Of a DNA stretch of 36,564 nt, positions 22,476 through 29,776 are shown in pieces; position 1 is the first letter of the stretch; each line of letters starts with the position of its first letter. Under the pieces are notes generated by a model. The model did no database searches. It saw nothing but the letters and a program-made list of their open reading frames with translations, and was not told the DNA's origin. The stretch is from Chloroflexota bacterium (GTDB taxonomy: Bacteria > Chloroflexota > Limnocylindria > P2-11E), in assembly GCA_016191385.1 (NCBI GenBank), contig JACPOT010000083.1:1-36564 (forward strand). Direction: 5' to 3'. A program made the translations under genes and the position numbers.

Positions 22476-23990
22476 ATGAACGCCCTCGCCGCGACCGCCG
22501 GCGTGATCGCGATGGCCTTCGCGATCCTGGTGACATACCTCGTGAGCGTCAGCGGCGTGCCGTTCGCGCCACTCGCGTTGGGGCAGGCGATCATCGAGGC
22601 CATGCCCGGGTGGATCAGCGTGCCGCTCATCGAGGCGCTGCGGTACTGGGCGCAGCGCCTCCTGGTACTGGGGGTGATCGGGCTCTACCTCGTCGACGGT
22701 GCCGCCACCGGGATCGCGGCGGCCGATCGCCGCGTGCGCACCAGCGCGGTCGCCGGGCTCGCCGCCCTGCCGTGGCTCGCGACGGTAGTGCTCGGCGTGC
22801 TGCTCGCGGGCGAGAAGATCGATCTCGCGAGCGCCCTGCTCGGATCGGCCATCGGCGCCGCCGCGTTCTTCGGCGGGCTCACGTTCCTGCTGTCCGCCGA
22901 GCGCGTGTCCACGGCCGCCGCGGCCACGCGCAGACGGGCGCTGCTCACGGGCGCGGCCGCGGCCGCAGCGCTCGCCGTCCTCGCGATCGTCCTCGGCGGG
23001 ACGGTCCGCGCCGCGCGCGCGCAGGTCAGCACGGTCGTGACCGCCGCGCGACGGCTGCGCTCGCGCGAGCCGGTCGCCGCGGGCGCGGCGGCATTCGAGG
23101 CGATCGACCATCTCGAGAAGCGCATCACCGCCAACGAGGACCACTACACCGTCGACACGACGCTCATCAAGCCGCGCGTCGATGCGAGCACGTGGCAGCT
23201 CGCGTTCGGTGGCGAGGTCGAGCGCCCGTTCTCGATCTCCTACAACGAGCTCCTCGACATGGAAGCGCTCGAGCGCCCGCACACGCTCGAGTGCATCAGC
23301 AACGAGATCGGCGGCGACCTCATCTCGACCGCAGTGTGGACGGGCGTTCCGCTGGCCGACCTTTTCGCGCGCGCCGGTCCGAAGGCCAGCGCCTACGACG
23401 TGGTCCTCACCTCAGTTGATGGCTACACCGACTCCATCCGCATCGCGAAGGCGCTCGACCCCGACACGATGGTCGCGTACCTCATGAACGGGTTCCCGCT
23501 GCCCGAGGCGCACGGCTACCCCGCCCGCGCGCTGATCCCCGGCATCTACGGGATGAAGAACGTGAAGTGGCTCTCGAAGATCGACGTCGTCACGTTCGAC
23601 TTCCAGGGCTACTGGATGGAGCGCGGCTGGAGCGACATCGCGACCTACAACACGCACGTCCGCATCGACGCGCCGCCGGTGTCGACGCGCGCGGTCGACG
23701 GAAAGATCGTCATCGCCGGGATCGCCTTCGCGGGCCAGCGCGGCATCTCGCGGGTCGAGGTGTCGACGGATGGCGGCGCGAGCTGGACCGCCGCGGAGCT
23801 CGAGCCCGCGCCAGGCCGGCACACGTGGGTCCGCTGGCGCTACGTGTGGACGCCGGCGGCGGCGGCGCGCCATCGCCTCGTCGCGCGCGCCACCGACGGG
23901 ACGGGCGCGGTCCAGACCAGCGTCCGGCGGCCGCCCTTCCCGAACGGGTCCACCGGCTACGACTCGCAGGAGATCAGCGTCACGGCTTAG
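22476..23990 (+). CDS. membrane-anchored sulfite-oxidase-like molybdopterin oxidoreductase
   Basis: A 504-residue molybdenum enzyme. The first about 190 residues hold several hydrophobic helices (a membrane anchor). The catalytic domain follows, with PHTLECISNEIGGDLI carrying the molybdenum-binding cysteine near residue 272, then WTGVPLADLF and YPARALIPGIYGMKNVKWL. The last about 100 residues form the Mo-co dimerisation immunoglobulin-like domain (SRVEVSTDGGASWTAA). This is the sulfite oxidase/YedY-related layout; the physiological substrate is unknown. Electrons probably pass to a membrane partner. The TAG stop also forms part of a TAGGCT box for the next gene. Confidence 0.88.
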   Translation: MNALAATAGVIAMAFAILVTYLVSVSGVPFAPLALGQAIIEAMPGWISVPLIEALRYWAQRLLVLGVIGLYLVDGAATGIAAADRRVRTSAVAGLAALPWLATVVLGVLLAGEKIDLASALLGSAIGAAAFFGGLTFLLSAERVSTAAAATRRRALLTGAAAAAALAVLAIVLGGTVRAARAQVSTVVTAARRLRSREPVAAGAAAFEAIDHLEKRITANEDHYTVDTTLIKPRVDASTWQLAFGGEVERPFSISYNELLDMEALERPHTLECISNEIGGDLISTAVWTGVPLADLFARAGPKASAYDVVLTSVDGYTDSIRIAKALDPDTMVAYLMNGFPLPEAHGYPARALIPGIYGMKNVKWLSKIDVVTFDFQGYWMERGWSDIATYNTHVRIDAPPVSTRAVDGKIVIAGIAFAGQRGISRVEVSTDGGASWTAAELEPAPGRHTWVRWRYVWTPAAAARHRLVARATDGTGAVQTSVRRPPFPNGSTGYDSQEISVTA

Positions 23991-23993
23991 GCT
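23988..23993 (+). promoter_or_regulatory. -10-like hexamer TAGGCT before the 24003 gene
   Basis: TAGGCT begins with the stop codon of the molybdoenzyme gene and ends 9 bases before the GTG at 24003, with no ribosome site between. Confidence 0.45.
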
Positions 23994-24002
23994 CCGCTCG
24001 CA

Positions 24003-24386
24003 GTGGCCAAGCGGCGCTTCTCGATCACCGTGACGCTCCCGCCCTACGCCCGTCCGCGCAACGAATGGCGGCGTCGCGTCCATGCGGCAGCGCTCGAGGC
24101 CCTCGCCCGGCGCGGCGTCGGATACCACGACGCCGACCGCCTGGAGCTCCGGCTCACGCTGGCGCTGGAGGCCCGCCCCCTCGCCGTGCACGCCATCGAC
24201 GACCGCGTCCAGGACGTGATCGACGCTCTCGGGGGCCGCATCGCCGGCCCGCGCAGCTCCCGACGGATCGCACCCATCGTGGCGGACGAGCAGATCGAGC
24301 GCATCGTTCTCGAGCGGACCACCGGCCGGTCGCGGCGCAGCGTCGGCGAGCTCGCCATCACGCGATATCGGGCCCGGGGTCACTGA
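24003..24386 (+). CDS. RusA-like protein (Holliday-junction resolvase fold)
   Basis: A 127-residue protein resembling the RusA family of crossover-junction endodeoxyribonucleases: FSITVTLPPYARPRNEW at the start, HAIDDRVQDVIDALGG in the middle (acidic metal-site region), and IVADEQIERIVLER at the usual place of the second acidic residue. Some acidic positions remain, but the lysine that RusA needs appears to be missing (Gln/Val there), so resolvase activity is doubtful. RusA genes are often phage-borne; no phage genes are near. The GTG at 24003 follows a TAGGCT box. The stop overlaps the next gene as TGATG, so they are co-translated. Confidence 0.65.
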   Translation: MAKRRFSITVTLPPYARPRNEWRRRVHAAALEALARRGVGYHDADRLELRLTLALEARPLAVHAIDDRVQDVIDALGGRIAGPRSSRRIAPIVADEQIERIVLERTTGRSRRSVGELAITRYRARGH

Positions 24387-24856
24387 TGGCGCGGATCTCA
24401 TACAAGGAGGGCACCTCGTCCTTCCGCCGGCTGCTGAACCACAGCCCCGAGGTCTCCGAGGCGTACTGGGGGCTGCGCGACGCGCTGAACGCCGGCGTCC
24501 TCACGCCGAAGATCCGCACGCTGTCGTTCCTGGCGTGCGACATCACCAACCACTGCCGCTACTGAACGAAGGCACATACCGCCTCGGGCCGTGCGCTCGG
24601 GATCACCCAGGAGATGGTCGAGGCGATCCCCGACCATTTCGAGCGAAGCGAGGCGTTCACGGACGCCGAGAAGGCCGTGGTCGCGGCATCCGTCGAGCTC
24701 ACGAAGAAGGCGGAGCTCTCCAATGAGGCCTTCGACCGCCTCGCGAAGCATTTCGACGAGCGCCAGCTCGTGGAGCTGGTCATGAACATAGGCGTCGCGA
24801 ACATGAACAACCGCGTCACCGACGCGTTCTGGGCAGACATCGAGGACGCCGAATAG
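24386..24856 (+). CDS. AhpD/carboxymuconolactone-decarboxylase-family protein, candidate selenoprotein (CxxU)
   Basis: An AhpD/CMD-fold thiol oxidoreductase of 156 residues if a TGA at 24563-24565 is read through. The frame before TGA runs MARISYKEG... to TNHCRY, and after it, in the same frame, TKAHTASGRALGITQEM continues for 96 more codons to TAG at 24854. TGA falls exactly on the second cysteine of the CxxCxxxH catalytic motif: Cys57-x-x-TGA60-x-x-x-His64. AhpD-like selenoproteins with CxxU are known, so selenocysteine is the best reading; a nonsense change or a sequencing error is the alternative. The Glu that often precedes this motif is Thr45 here. ATG 24386 overlaps the RusA-like stop. 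A possible SECIS hairpin follows TGA. Confidence 0.75.
24572..24594 (+). promoter_or_regulatory. candidate SECIS-like hairpin after the in-frame TGA
   Basis: Seven bases after the TGA, GCAC (24572-24575) can pair with GTGC (24591-24594), and GCC (24581-24583) with GGC (24587-24589) around a TCG loop. The apical loop is about 18-21 bases after TGA, a plausible place for a bacterial SECIS element. Pairing is short and may be chance in GC-rich DNA. Confidence 0.3.
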
Positions 24857-25887
24857 CGATCACCTCCCAGGCGCGGGCGGCCATCGACGCCGCCATCGGG
24901 ACCGTGTGCACCGCGTGCGTGCTTCTCGTCGAGCAGGCCGGCCAGCGCGACGTCTACGCCGCCGGCACCCTCTGCCCCGATCCAGAAACCGGCCCCGACG
25001 CGCCGTGCGCTGAGACGAGCGTCTTCGATCTCGCGTCTCTCACGAAGCTGTTCACCACGGCACTCTGCCTGGCTCTCGTGCGCGAGCGCGTCCTCGCTCT
25101 CGACATGCCCTTCCGCGAGATCGTCCCCGACTTCCGCGGCGGCAAGAAGGACGAGGTCACGATCGCGCACGTGCTCACCCACACCGCGGGCCTGCTGTGG
25201 TGGAAGCCGATCTATAAGGAAGCCGCCACCATCGACGAGGCGGTGTGGCTCGCGGCCGAGGAGCCGCTCGCGCACGACCTCGGCACGTTCGTCTACAGCG
25301 ACCTGGGCTACATCATGCTGACCGCCGGCCTCGCGAAAGCCGGAGGCGCACCGTTCGCGGATCTCCTCAAGGATCGCGTGCTGGGTCCCATCGGCGCCGA
25401 GACCTGTGCGTTCGGCCCGCGACCGCCCGACGTGTGCGTCGCGACGGAACGCGACAGCGAGTGGCGCCGCAAGCGGCTGCGCGGCGAGGTCGACGATGAG
25501 AACGCCTACGCGATGGGCGGCACGTCAGGGCACGCGGGACTCTTCGGCACCGCGGCCGATGTCGCGGCCCTGGCGTCCGTGTACCGCGACGGCGCGGTCA
25601 TCGGCAACGAACTCGCGACGCTCGCGAGGCGCGAGCACGTTCGCCAGGGGATCGTGCGGCGCGGGCTGGGCCTTGCGCTCCGCGCGACCGAGGGCCCCAT
25701 GGTCGGCCGCCACTTCAGCGAGGACGCGTGGGGCCACACCGGCTTCACCGGCACGACGCTGTGGGCCGACCCGGCTCTCGACCTCACCGTGGTGCTCCTG
25801 ACGAACCGCGTGTATTTCGGCCGCGGTAACGACGAGGACGTCTACCGCTTCCGCATCGCGGTGCACGAGGCGGTCTCGGGTGGCTGA
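24853..25887 (+). CDS. class C beta-lactamase-fold serine hydrolase (AmlC/YbbE-like), probable AUA start
   Basis: Serine hydrolase of the beta-lactamase/penicillin-binding-protein fold. The SxxK motif is SLTK within DLASLTKLFTTA; YSDLGY gives the YxN-type site; and GHTGFTG is the KTG-like box. Such proteins accompany MurNAc recycling genes in other bacteria. Coding clearly begins before the first GTG at 24904, since the normal N-terminal helix ARAAIDAAIG precedes it. No ATG/GTG/TTG lies there; ATA at 24853 overlaps the upstream TAG as ATAG, is followed by an Ala codon, and has AGGA six bases upstream, so I take it as the start. The stop lies inside the anmK start overlap. Confidence 0.75.
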   Translation: MAITSQARAAIDAAIGTVCTACVLLVEQAGQRDVYAAGTLCPDPETGPDAPCAETSVFDLASLTKLFTTALCLALVRERVLALDMPFREIVPDFRGGKKDEVTIAHVLTHTAGLLWWKPIYKEAATIDEAVWLAAEEPLAHDLGTFVYSDLGYIMLTAGLAKAGGAPFADLLKDRVLGPIGAETCAFGPRPPDVCVATERDSEWRRKRLRGEVDDENAYAMGGTSGHAGLFGTAADVAALASVYRDGAVIGNELATLARREHVRQGIVRRGLGLALRATEGPMVGRHFSEDAWGHTGFTGTTLWADPALDLTVVLLTNRVYFGRGNDEDVYRFRIAVHEAVSGG

Positions 25888-26974
25888 CCTCGCCATCGGC
25901 ATCATGTCGGGAACGTCGGCCGATGGCATCGACGCCGCGCTCATCGCGGTCGGCGACGGCGATCCGCCTTCGATCGACGCGATCGCGCACATCGAGATGC
26001 CTTTCACGTCGGAGCTGCGGCAGCGGATCCTGAGCGCTGGCGCGGGCGACCTGCTGAGCGCGCACGACCTGGCCCGTCTGCACGGCGACCTCGGCGACCT
26101 GTACGCCGAGGCGGCGCTCGCGCTGATCAAGGCCCGGCGCGCGCGGCCGGTCGTCATCGGGCTTCACGGCCAGACGGTCGCGCACCTGCCCGGCGATCAC
26201 GTCACGCTGCAGATCGGCGACGCCGCGCGCGTCGCGGTGCGCACCGGCATCGCGACCGTGGACGACCTCCGGTCGGCCGACATCGCCGCGGGGGGCCAGG
26301 GAGCGCCGCTGACGCCCTTCGCCGACCACCTGCTCTTCGCCGCGGGCGCGCCGCGCGTGGTCGTGAATATCGGCGGGATCGCGAACGTCACCTTGCTCCT
26401 CGACAACGAACGCGATCACGTGACCGGCTTCGACACCGGACCCGGGAACATGGTCCTGGACGCCATCGCGCGCATGGACGGACGCCGCTACGACACGGAC
26501 GGCGCCGGCGCCCGGCGCGGCCGCGTGGTCGATGCGGCGCTCAACGCCGCGCTCGCGCATCCCTACTTCGCCCGGCCATCGCCGAAGAGCACCGGACGAG
26601 AGGAATTCGGCGAGGCCTTCGCGCAGGACCTGGTCCACGACGTCCGCGCCGCTGGCGGGAGCCTCGACGACGCCCTCGCGACGGCGACGGAGCTGACGGC
26701 GCGCACGATCTCGCGCGCGATCGCGGGCAAGCCGTGGCGCGAGATCCTGATCGCCGGAGGCGGCGCGGCGAATCCCGCCCTCCGCGACGCGCTCGCTCGC
26801 CACGTCGCACCCGCACCGCGCAGCACCAGCGAGCTCGGGATCCCGACCGAAGCGCGAGAGGCCATCGCCTTCGCACTGCTCGCGCTGTACCGCGTGCGCG
26901 GCCTGCCCAATACGCTGCCGCGCGTGACCGGAGCATCGCGCGCCGTCGTCGCCGGCGCGCTCCACCTGCCGTGA
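25880..26974 (+). CDS. anmK: anhydro-N-acetylmuramic acid kinase
   Basis: Phosphorylates 1,6-anhydro-MurNAc while opening the anhydro ring, giving MurNAc-6-phosphate for cell-wall recycling. The 364-residue protein has the family signatures: GIMSGTSADGIDAAL at about residues 7-21 (ATP-binding start), IGLHGQTVAHLP near 93-104, VVVNIGGIANVTLL, GFDTGPGNMVLDA, and a late GGGAANPALRDAL. The GTG at 25880 overlaps the serine hydrolase stop by eight bases, and the stop overlaps nagK as GTGA. Together with the serine hydrolase, NagK and MurQ it forms a coupled operon for using muropeptides. Confidence 0.95.
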   Translation: MADLAIGIMSGTSADGIDAALIAVGDGDPPSIDAIAHIEMPFTSELRQRILSAGAGDLLSAHDLARLHGDLGDLYAEAALALIKARRARPVVIGLHGQTVAHLPGDHVTLQIGDAARVAVRTGIATVDDLRSADIAAGGQGAPLTPFADHLLFAAGAPRVVVNIGGIANVTLLLDNERDHVTGFDTGPGNMVLDAIARMDGRRYDTDGAGARRGRVVDAALNAALAHPYFARPSPKSTGREEFGEAFAQDLVHDVRAAGGSLDDALATATELTARTISRAIAGKPWREILIAGGGAANPALRDALARHVAPAPRSTSELGIPTEAREAIAFALLALYRVRGLPNTLPRVTGASRAVVAGALHLP

Positions 26975-27879
26975 TCGAGATCGTCGCGGGCATCGACGCC
27001 GGAGGTACGAAGACGCGCGCCTTCGCCATCGACCGCGCCGGCGAGATCGTCGGGCGCGGGGCCGGTGGAGGCGGGAACCTCCTCACCTCGCCCGACCCGC
27101 AGGGATCGATCATGGCCGCGCTCACGGAGGCGCTCGCTGGGCGGGGCCCGCAGGCGGTGGTCCTGTCGTGCGCGGGCGGCGACCGCGCCGCGGAGCGCGA
27201 GCGCGGGCGCGCGATCCTCGGTGGCCTCGTCGGTCCGGGTGTGCCCATCGACGTCACGCACGACGCGCAAGCCGCGCTCTACGCCGGCGACCGCAGCGGG
27301 TGCGGCGTCGTGCTCATCGCCGGCACGGGCTCGATCGCGTACGGCCGCAATGCCGAAGGCGACGAAGACCGCGCCGGCGGCTGGGGTCACCTCATCGGTG
27401 ACGAAGGCTCGGCCTACTGGATCGGGGTCGAAGGCTTGCGCGCCGCCGCGCACGCCGCTGACGGCCGCGGCGCGCCGACGTCGATCACCGCGAACGTGCT
27501 GCGCGAGCTCGGCCTCGCGGACATGACCGAGGTGCTCCCCCGCGTCTACGGACAGGCGCACCCCGCCTTGGCGATCATTGCCGCGGCGCGCGCGGTGGCG
27601 ACGGCCGCTGCCGCCAACGACGCGATCGCCGTCGGCATCCTCCGCCGCGGAGCGAACGCGCTCGCCCGGAGCGCCAGTGTCGTCGCGATGTCGCTCGGTC
27701 TCTCCGATGGCCCCATCTATCTCGCGGGCGGTGCGTTCGAGCAGATCCCCGCTCTCGCCCAGCACGTCCGGATGGAGCTGCTCACGCTCCTGCCCCGCGC
27801 CGCCGTCGAGCCCGTCAAGGAGGAGCCCGCGATGGGCGCCGCGCGGTTGGCCGCGCGCCTCGCGTGGGGCGCGGCGTGA
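26971..27879 (+). CDS. N-acetylglucosamine kinase, BadF/BadG/BcrA/BcrD family
   Basis: ASKHA-fold sugar kinase, likely phosphorylating GlcNAc (or MurNAc) released by NagZ. It opens with VAGIDAGGTKTRAFAID, the phosphate-1 loop, followed by THDAQAALYAGD (catalytic Asp region), LIAGTGSIAYGR (phosphate-2) and a GDEGSAYWIG block typical of N-acetylhexosamine kinases. The length of 302 residues is normal. The GTG at 26971 overlaps the anmK stop as GTGA and its stop overlaps murQ as GTGA. GlcNAc is the most likely substrate; a MurNAc kinase of the same family is the other possibility. Confidence 0.88.
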   Translation: MIEIVAGIDAGGTKTRAFAIDRAGEIVGRGAGGGGNLLTSPDPQGSIMAALTEALAGRGPQAVVLSCAGGDRAAERERGRAILGGLVGPGVPIDVTHDAQAALYAGDRSGCGVVLIAGTGSIAYGRNAEGDEDRAGGWGHLIGDEGSAYWIGVEGLRAAAHAADGRGAPTSITANVLRELGLADMTEVLPRVYGQAHPALAIIAAARAVATAAAANDAIAVGILRRGANALARSASVVAMSLGLSDGPIYLAGGAFEQIPALAQHVRMELLTLLPRAAVEPVKEEPAMGAARLAARLAWGAA

Positions 27880-28694
27880 CCGAGCCGCCGCGCACCGAAA
27901 GGCGCAATCCGAAGGCGTCGCGCCTGGGCAGCCTGACCACGCGCGAGGTGCTCGATCTCATGAACGAGGAGGACGCGACCGTGCCCACCGCGGTACGTGG
28001 CGCGATCGGCGCGATCGAGCGCGCGGTGGAGGCGGTCGTCGCCGCGATCCAGGCCGGAGGCCGGGTGCGCTACGTGGGCGCCGGCACCAGCGGCCGCCTC
28101 GGCGTGCTCGACGCGAGCGAATGGCCGCCGACGTTCGGCGTCGCGCCAGACCTGGCGCGCGGGATCATCGCCGGAGGCGACCGCGCTTTCCGCGAGAGCG
28201 TCGAGGGCGCCGAGGACGACGCAGCGGCGGGTGAACGAGACATCCGCGCCAGCGCGCGCCCCGGCGATGCGGTGGTCGGGATCTCCGCGAGCGGTCGCGC
28301 ACCCTACGTGATCGCCGCAATGCGGGCCGCGCGCGCCGTGGGAGCGCGGACGATCGCGGTCACGTGCGAAGGATCGTCTGAGCTGGCGGCAGCGGCCGAG
28401 ATCGCGATCGCCCTCGACGTCGGTCCGGAGGTCGTGGCGGGGTCGTCACGGCTCAAGGGCGGCACCGCGACGAAGCTCGTGCTGAACATGATCTCGACCG
28501 CGGCGATGATCCGCCTCGGTCACACGCGCGACGACCTCATGGCCGACCTGCGCGCCGTCAACGCGAAGCTCCGCGACCGTGCGATCGCCATCGTCTCGTC
28601 GGAAGCAGGCATCCCGGCGGCGGATGCGCGCGCGCGTCTCGAGCGCGCGGACTGGGACATCCGCCGCGCGATATCGGAGGCGCGGAAAGGCTAG
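27876..28694 (+). CDS. murQ: N-acetylmuramic acid 6-phosphate etherase
   Basis: Splits MurNAc-6-phosphate into GlcNAc-6-phosphate and D-lactate in the cytosol. The 272-residue SIS-domain protein carries YVGAGTSGRLGVLDASEWPPTFG (the Glu after DAS is the catalytic acid of the family), GDAVVGISASGRAPYVI, and SSRLKGGTATKLVLNMIST. It lacks any regulatory extension. The GTG at 27876 overlaps the nagK stop as GTGA. It completes the hydrolase-AnmK-NagK-MurQ operon. A nagA or nagB gene for the following step was not seen in the window. Confidence 0.95.
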   Translation: MTEPPRTERRNPKASRLGSLTTREVLDLMNEEDATVPTAVRGAIGAIERAVEAVVAAIQAGGRVRYVGAGTSGRLGVLDASEWPPTFGVAPDLARGIIAGGDRAFRESVEGAEDDAAAGERDIRASARPGDAVVGISASGRAPYVIAAMRAARAVGARTIAVTCEGSSELAAAAEIAIALDVGPEVVAGSSRLKGGTATKLVLNMISTAAMIRLGHTRDDLMADLRAVNAKLRDRAIAIVSSEAGIPAADARARLERADWDIRRAISEARKG

Positions 28695-28721
28695 GCGGCC
28701 TGTGCCATAGTCGCCCCTCCG

Positions 28722-29195
28722 ATGCTCGAAACGCGACCACCCTCGGTGTCAGCGGCGCCCGGAGCGACGCCTGGTGTGCCGCCGGACGGGCAGGAGCACG
28801 AGCGCCCGGACGCTCTCGCCGCGGACGTCGCGAAAGCAGTGCGCGAGCTGCGCGTGGGCCTCGGATTGTCCGAGCGCGCAGCCGCACGCCTGCTCGGTAC
28901 GTCGCAAACACAGCTCCGCCGGATGGAGGATCCGCGGTACCTGCCGTCACTTCGATCGCTCTCGCGGCTCGCGATCGTGTACGGACAGAAGCTGCGCATC
29001 GCTTTCGAGCCGCGCGACAAGCCGGCGCGGGATCGATACGCGCGCGCGCGTCCCCCTGAAAAAGCCGATCTGTTAGGCTCGGCGCGCCCGAAGAGGGCGG
29101 CGCAAGGGACCACGCGATCGTCGCGCGAGGCTCGCCTCCCGAGGACCCGCGGAGCTCAAGTGCCACAAAAAAAGGGGAGGAAGTCTCAGACGTGA
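28722..29195 (+). CDS. XRE-type helix-turn-helix regulator
   Basis: A 157-residue protein with a Cro/C1-type HTH in the middle: RELRVGLGLSERAAARLLGTSQTQLRR... then LPSLRSLSRLAIVYGQKLRI. The long basic, disordered C-terminal tail (rich in Arg, Lys, Ser) is unusual for a simple repressor and may bind DNA or RNA. A TATAGT-like CATAGT at 28706-28711 is ten bases before the ATG at 28722. The stop overlaps the zinc-ribbon gene as GTGA. It may regulate the recycling operon upstream or its downstream partner; the sequence alone does not say. Confidence 0.7.
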   Translation: MLETRPPSVSAAPGATPGVPPDGQEHERPDALAADVAKAVRELRVGLGLSERAAARLLGTSQTQLRRMEDPRYLPSLRSLSRLAIVYGQKLRIAFEPRDKPARDRYARARPPEKADLLGSARPKRAAQGTTRSSREARLPRTRGAQVPQKKGRKSQT

Positions 29196-29524
29196 GCTCC
29201 ACCGACAAGACCCTGACCTGCAAGGACTGCGGTCAGGAATTCATCTGGACCACGGGAGAGCAGGAGTTCTATCAGTCCCGCGGTCTCGTCAACGAGCCCG
29301 GTCGTTGCCCGACGTGCCGCGCCGCGCGCCGTTCGTCCGGCGGAGCGGGTGGTTACGGCGGCAGCCGCGGGATGAGCGGACCCCGCGAGTTCTTCACCGC
29401 GACGTGCAGCAACTGCGGTGGCGAGGCGCGCGTTCCGTTCCAGCCACGCGGCGACAAGCCGGTGTACTGCAGCAACTGCTTCGAGCAGGTGCGGCCATCG
29501 GCGTCGCGGGGTAGCCGCTACTAG
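29192..29524 (+). CDS. double zinc-ribbon protein (zf-trcl type)
   Basis: A 110-residue protein with two CxxC...CxxC zinc ribbons. The first, TLTCKDCGQEFIWTTGEQEF and RCPTCRAARR, matches the zf-trcl probable zinc-binding domain; the second is CSNCGGEARVPFQP with DKPVYCSNCF. A Gly/Ser-rich linker joins them. Such small proteins are common in Chloroflexota and are probably nucleic-acid binding. The GTG at 29192 overlaps the XRE stop as GTGA and has a GGGGAGG site upstream. A TAGGCT box at 29074-29079 could give it its own leadered promoter inside the XRE gene. A GNRA-loop terminator follows at 29547. Confidence 0.75.
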   Translation: MSSTDKTLTCKDCGQEFIWTTGEQEFYQSRGLVNEPGRCPTCRAARRSSGGAGGYGGSRGMSGPREFFTATCSNCGGEARVPFQPRGDKPVYCSNCFEQVRPSASRGSRY

Positions 29525-29546
29525 ACGCTCTGTCGCGAGGATCATC

Positions 29547-29572
29547 GAAGCCTCGGGGCGACCCGGGGCTTC
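29547..29572 (+). terminator. strong hairpin terminator after the zinc-ribbon gene
   Basis: An 11-bp stem, GAAGCCTCGGG (29547-29557) pairing with CCCGGGGCTTC (29562-29572) with one G-U pair, and a GCGA (GNRA) tetraloop, followed by TTCCTTG. It lies 22 bases after the zinc-ribbon stop and fits a rho-independent terminator. Confidence 0.7.
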
Positions 29573-29586
29573 TTCCTTGCCTCCGT

Positions 29587-29592
29587 TAGCCT
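29587..29592 (+). promoter_or_regulatory. -10-like hexamer TAGCCT before the 29600 mini-gene
   Basis: TAGCCT ends seven bases before the GTG at 29600, with no ribosome site between. Confidence 0.45.
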
Positions 29593-29599
29593 CCGGCGC

Positions 29600-29716
29600 G
29601 TGATCCCCGACACGCGCTATGCACGGCTCGACCAGGACTCGGTCGCCGGGATCCCTGGCCCGAGACCTGCTGTTTCGCCTGGCCGCCTGTTGCGGGGCCG
29701 CCCGTCCGCTCCCTAA
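29600..29716 (+). pseudogene. short remnant of a gene start (38 codons)
   Basis: GTG at 29600 opens a 38-codon frame that begins MIPDTRYARLDQDSVA, a start pattern like that of alpha/beta-hydrolase or adenylate-cyclase-type proteins of GC-rich bacteria (RYA..D...VAY), then turns into unrelated GC-rich sequence and ends at TAA 29714-29716. A promoter-like box stands in the right place. I read it as a decayed or truncated gene; identification is tentative. The region 29525-29776 holds otherwise only the terminator and promoter boxes. Confidence 0.3.
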
Positions 29717-29776
29717 GATGGCGTCGCCTGCCGCCTGGGGAGCGGCGTCGGAGCCCTGCGGAAAGCGGAGGCTGAG

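Noticed and set aside
29074-29079. TAGGCT as another leaderless start
   Set aside because: No start codon lies 6-13 bases downstream; it may be a leadered promoter for the zinc-ribbon gene.
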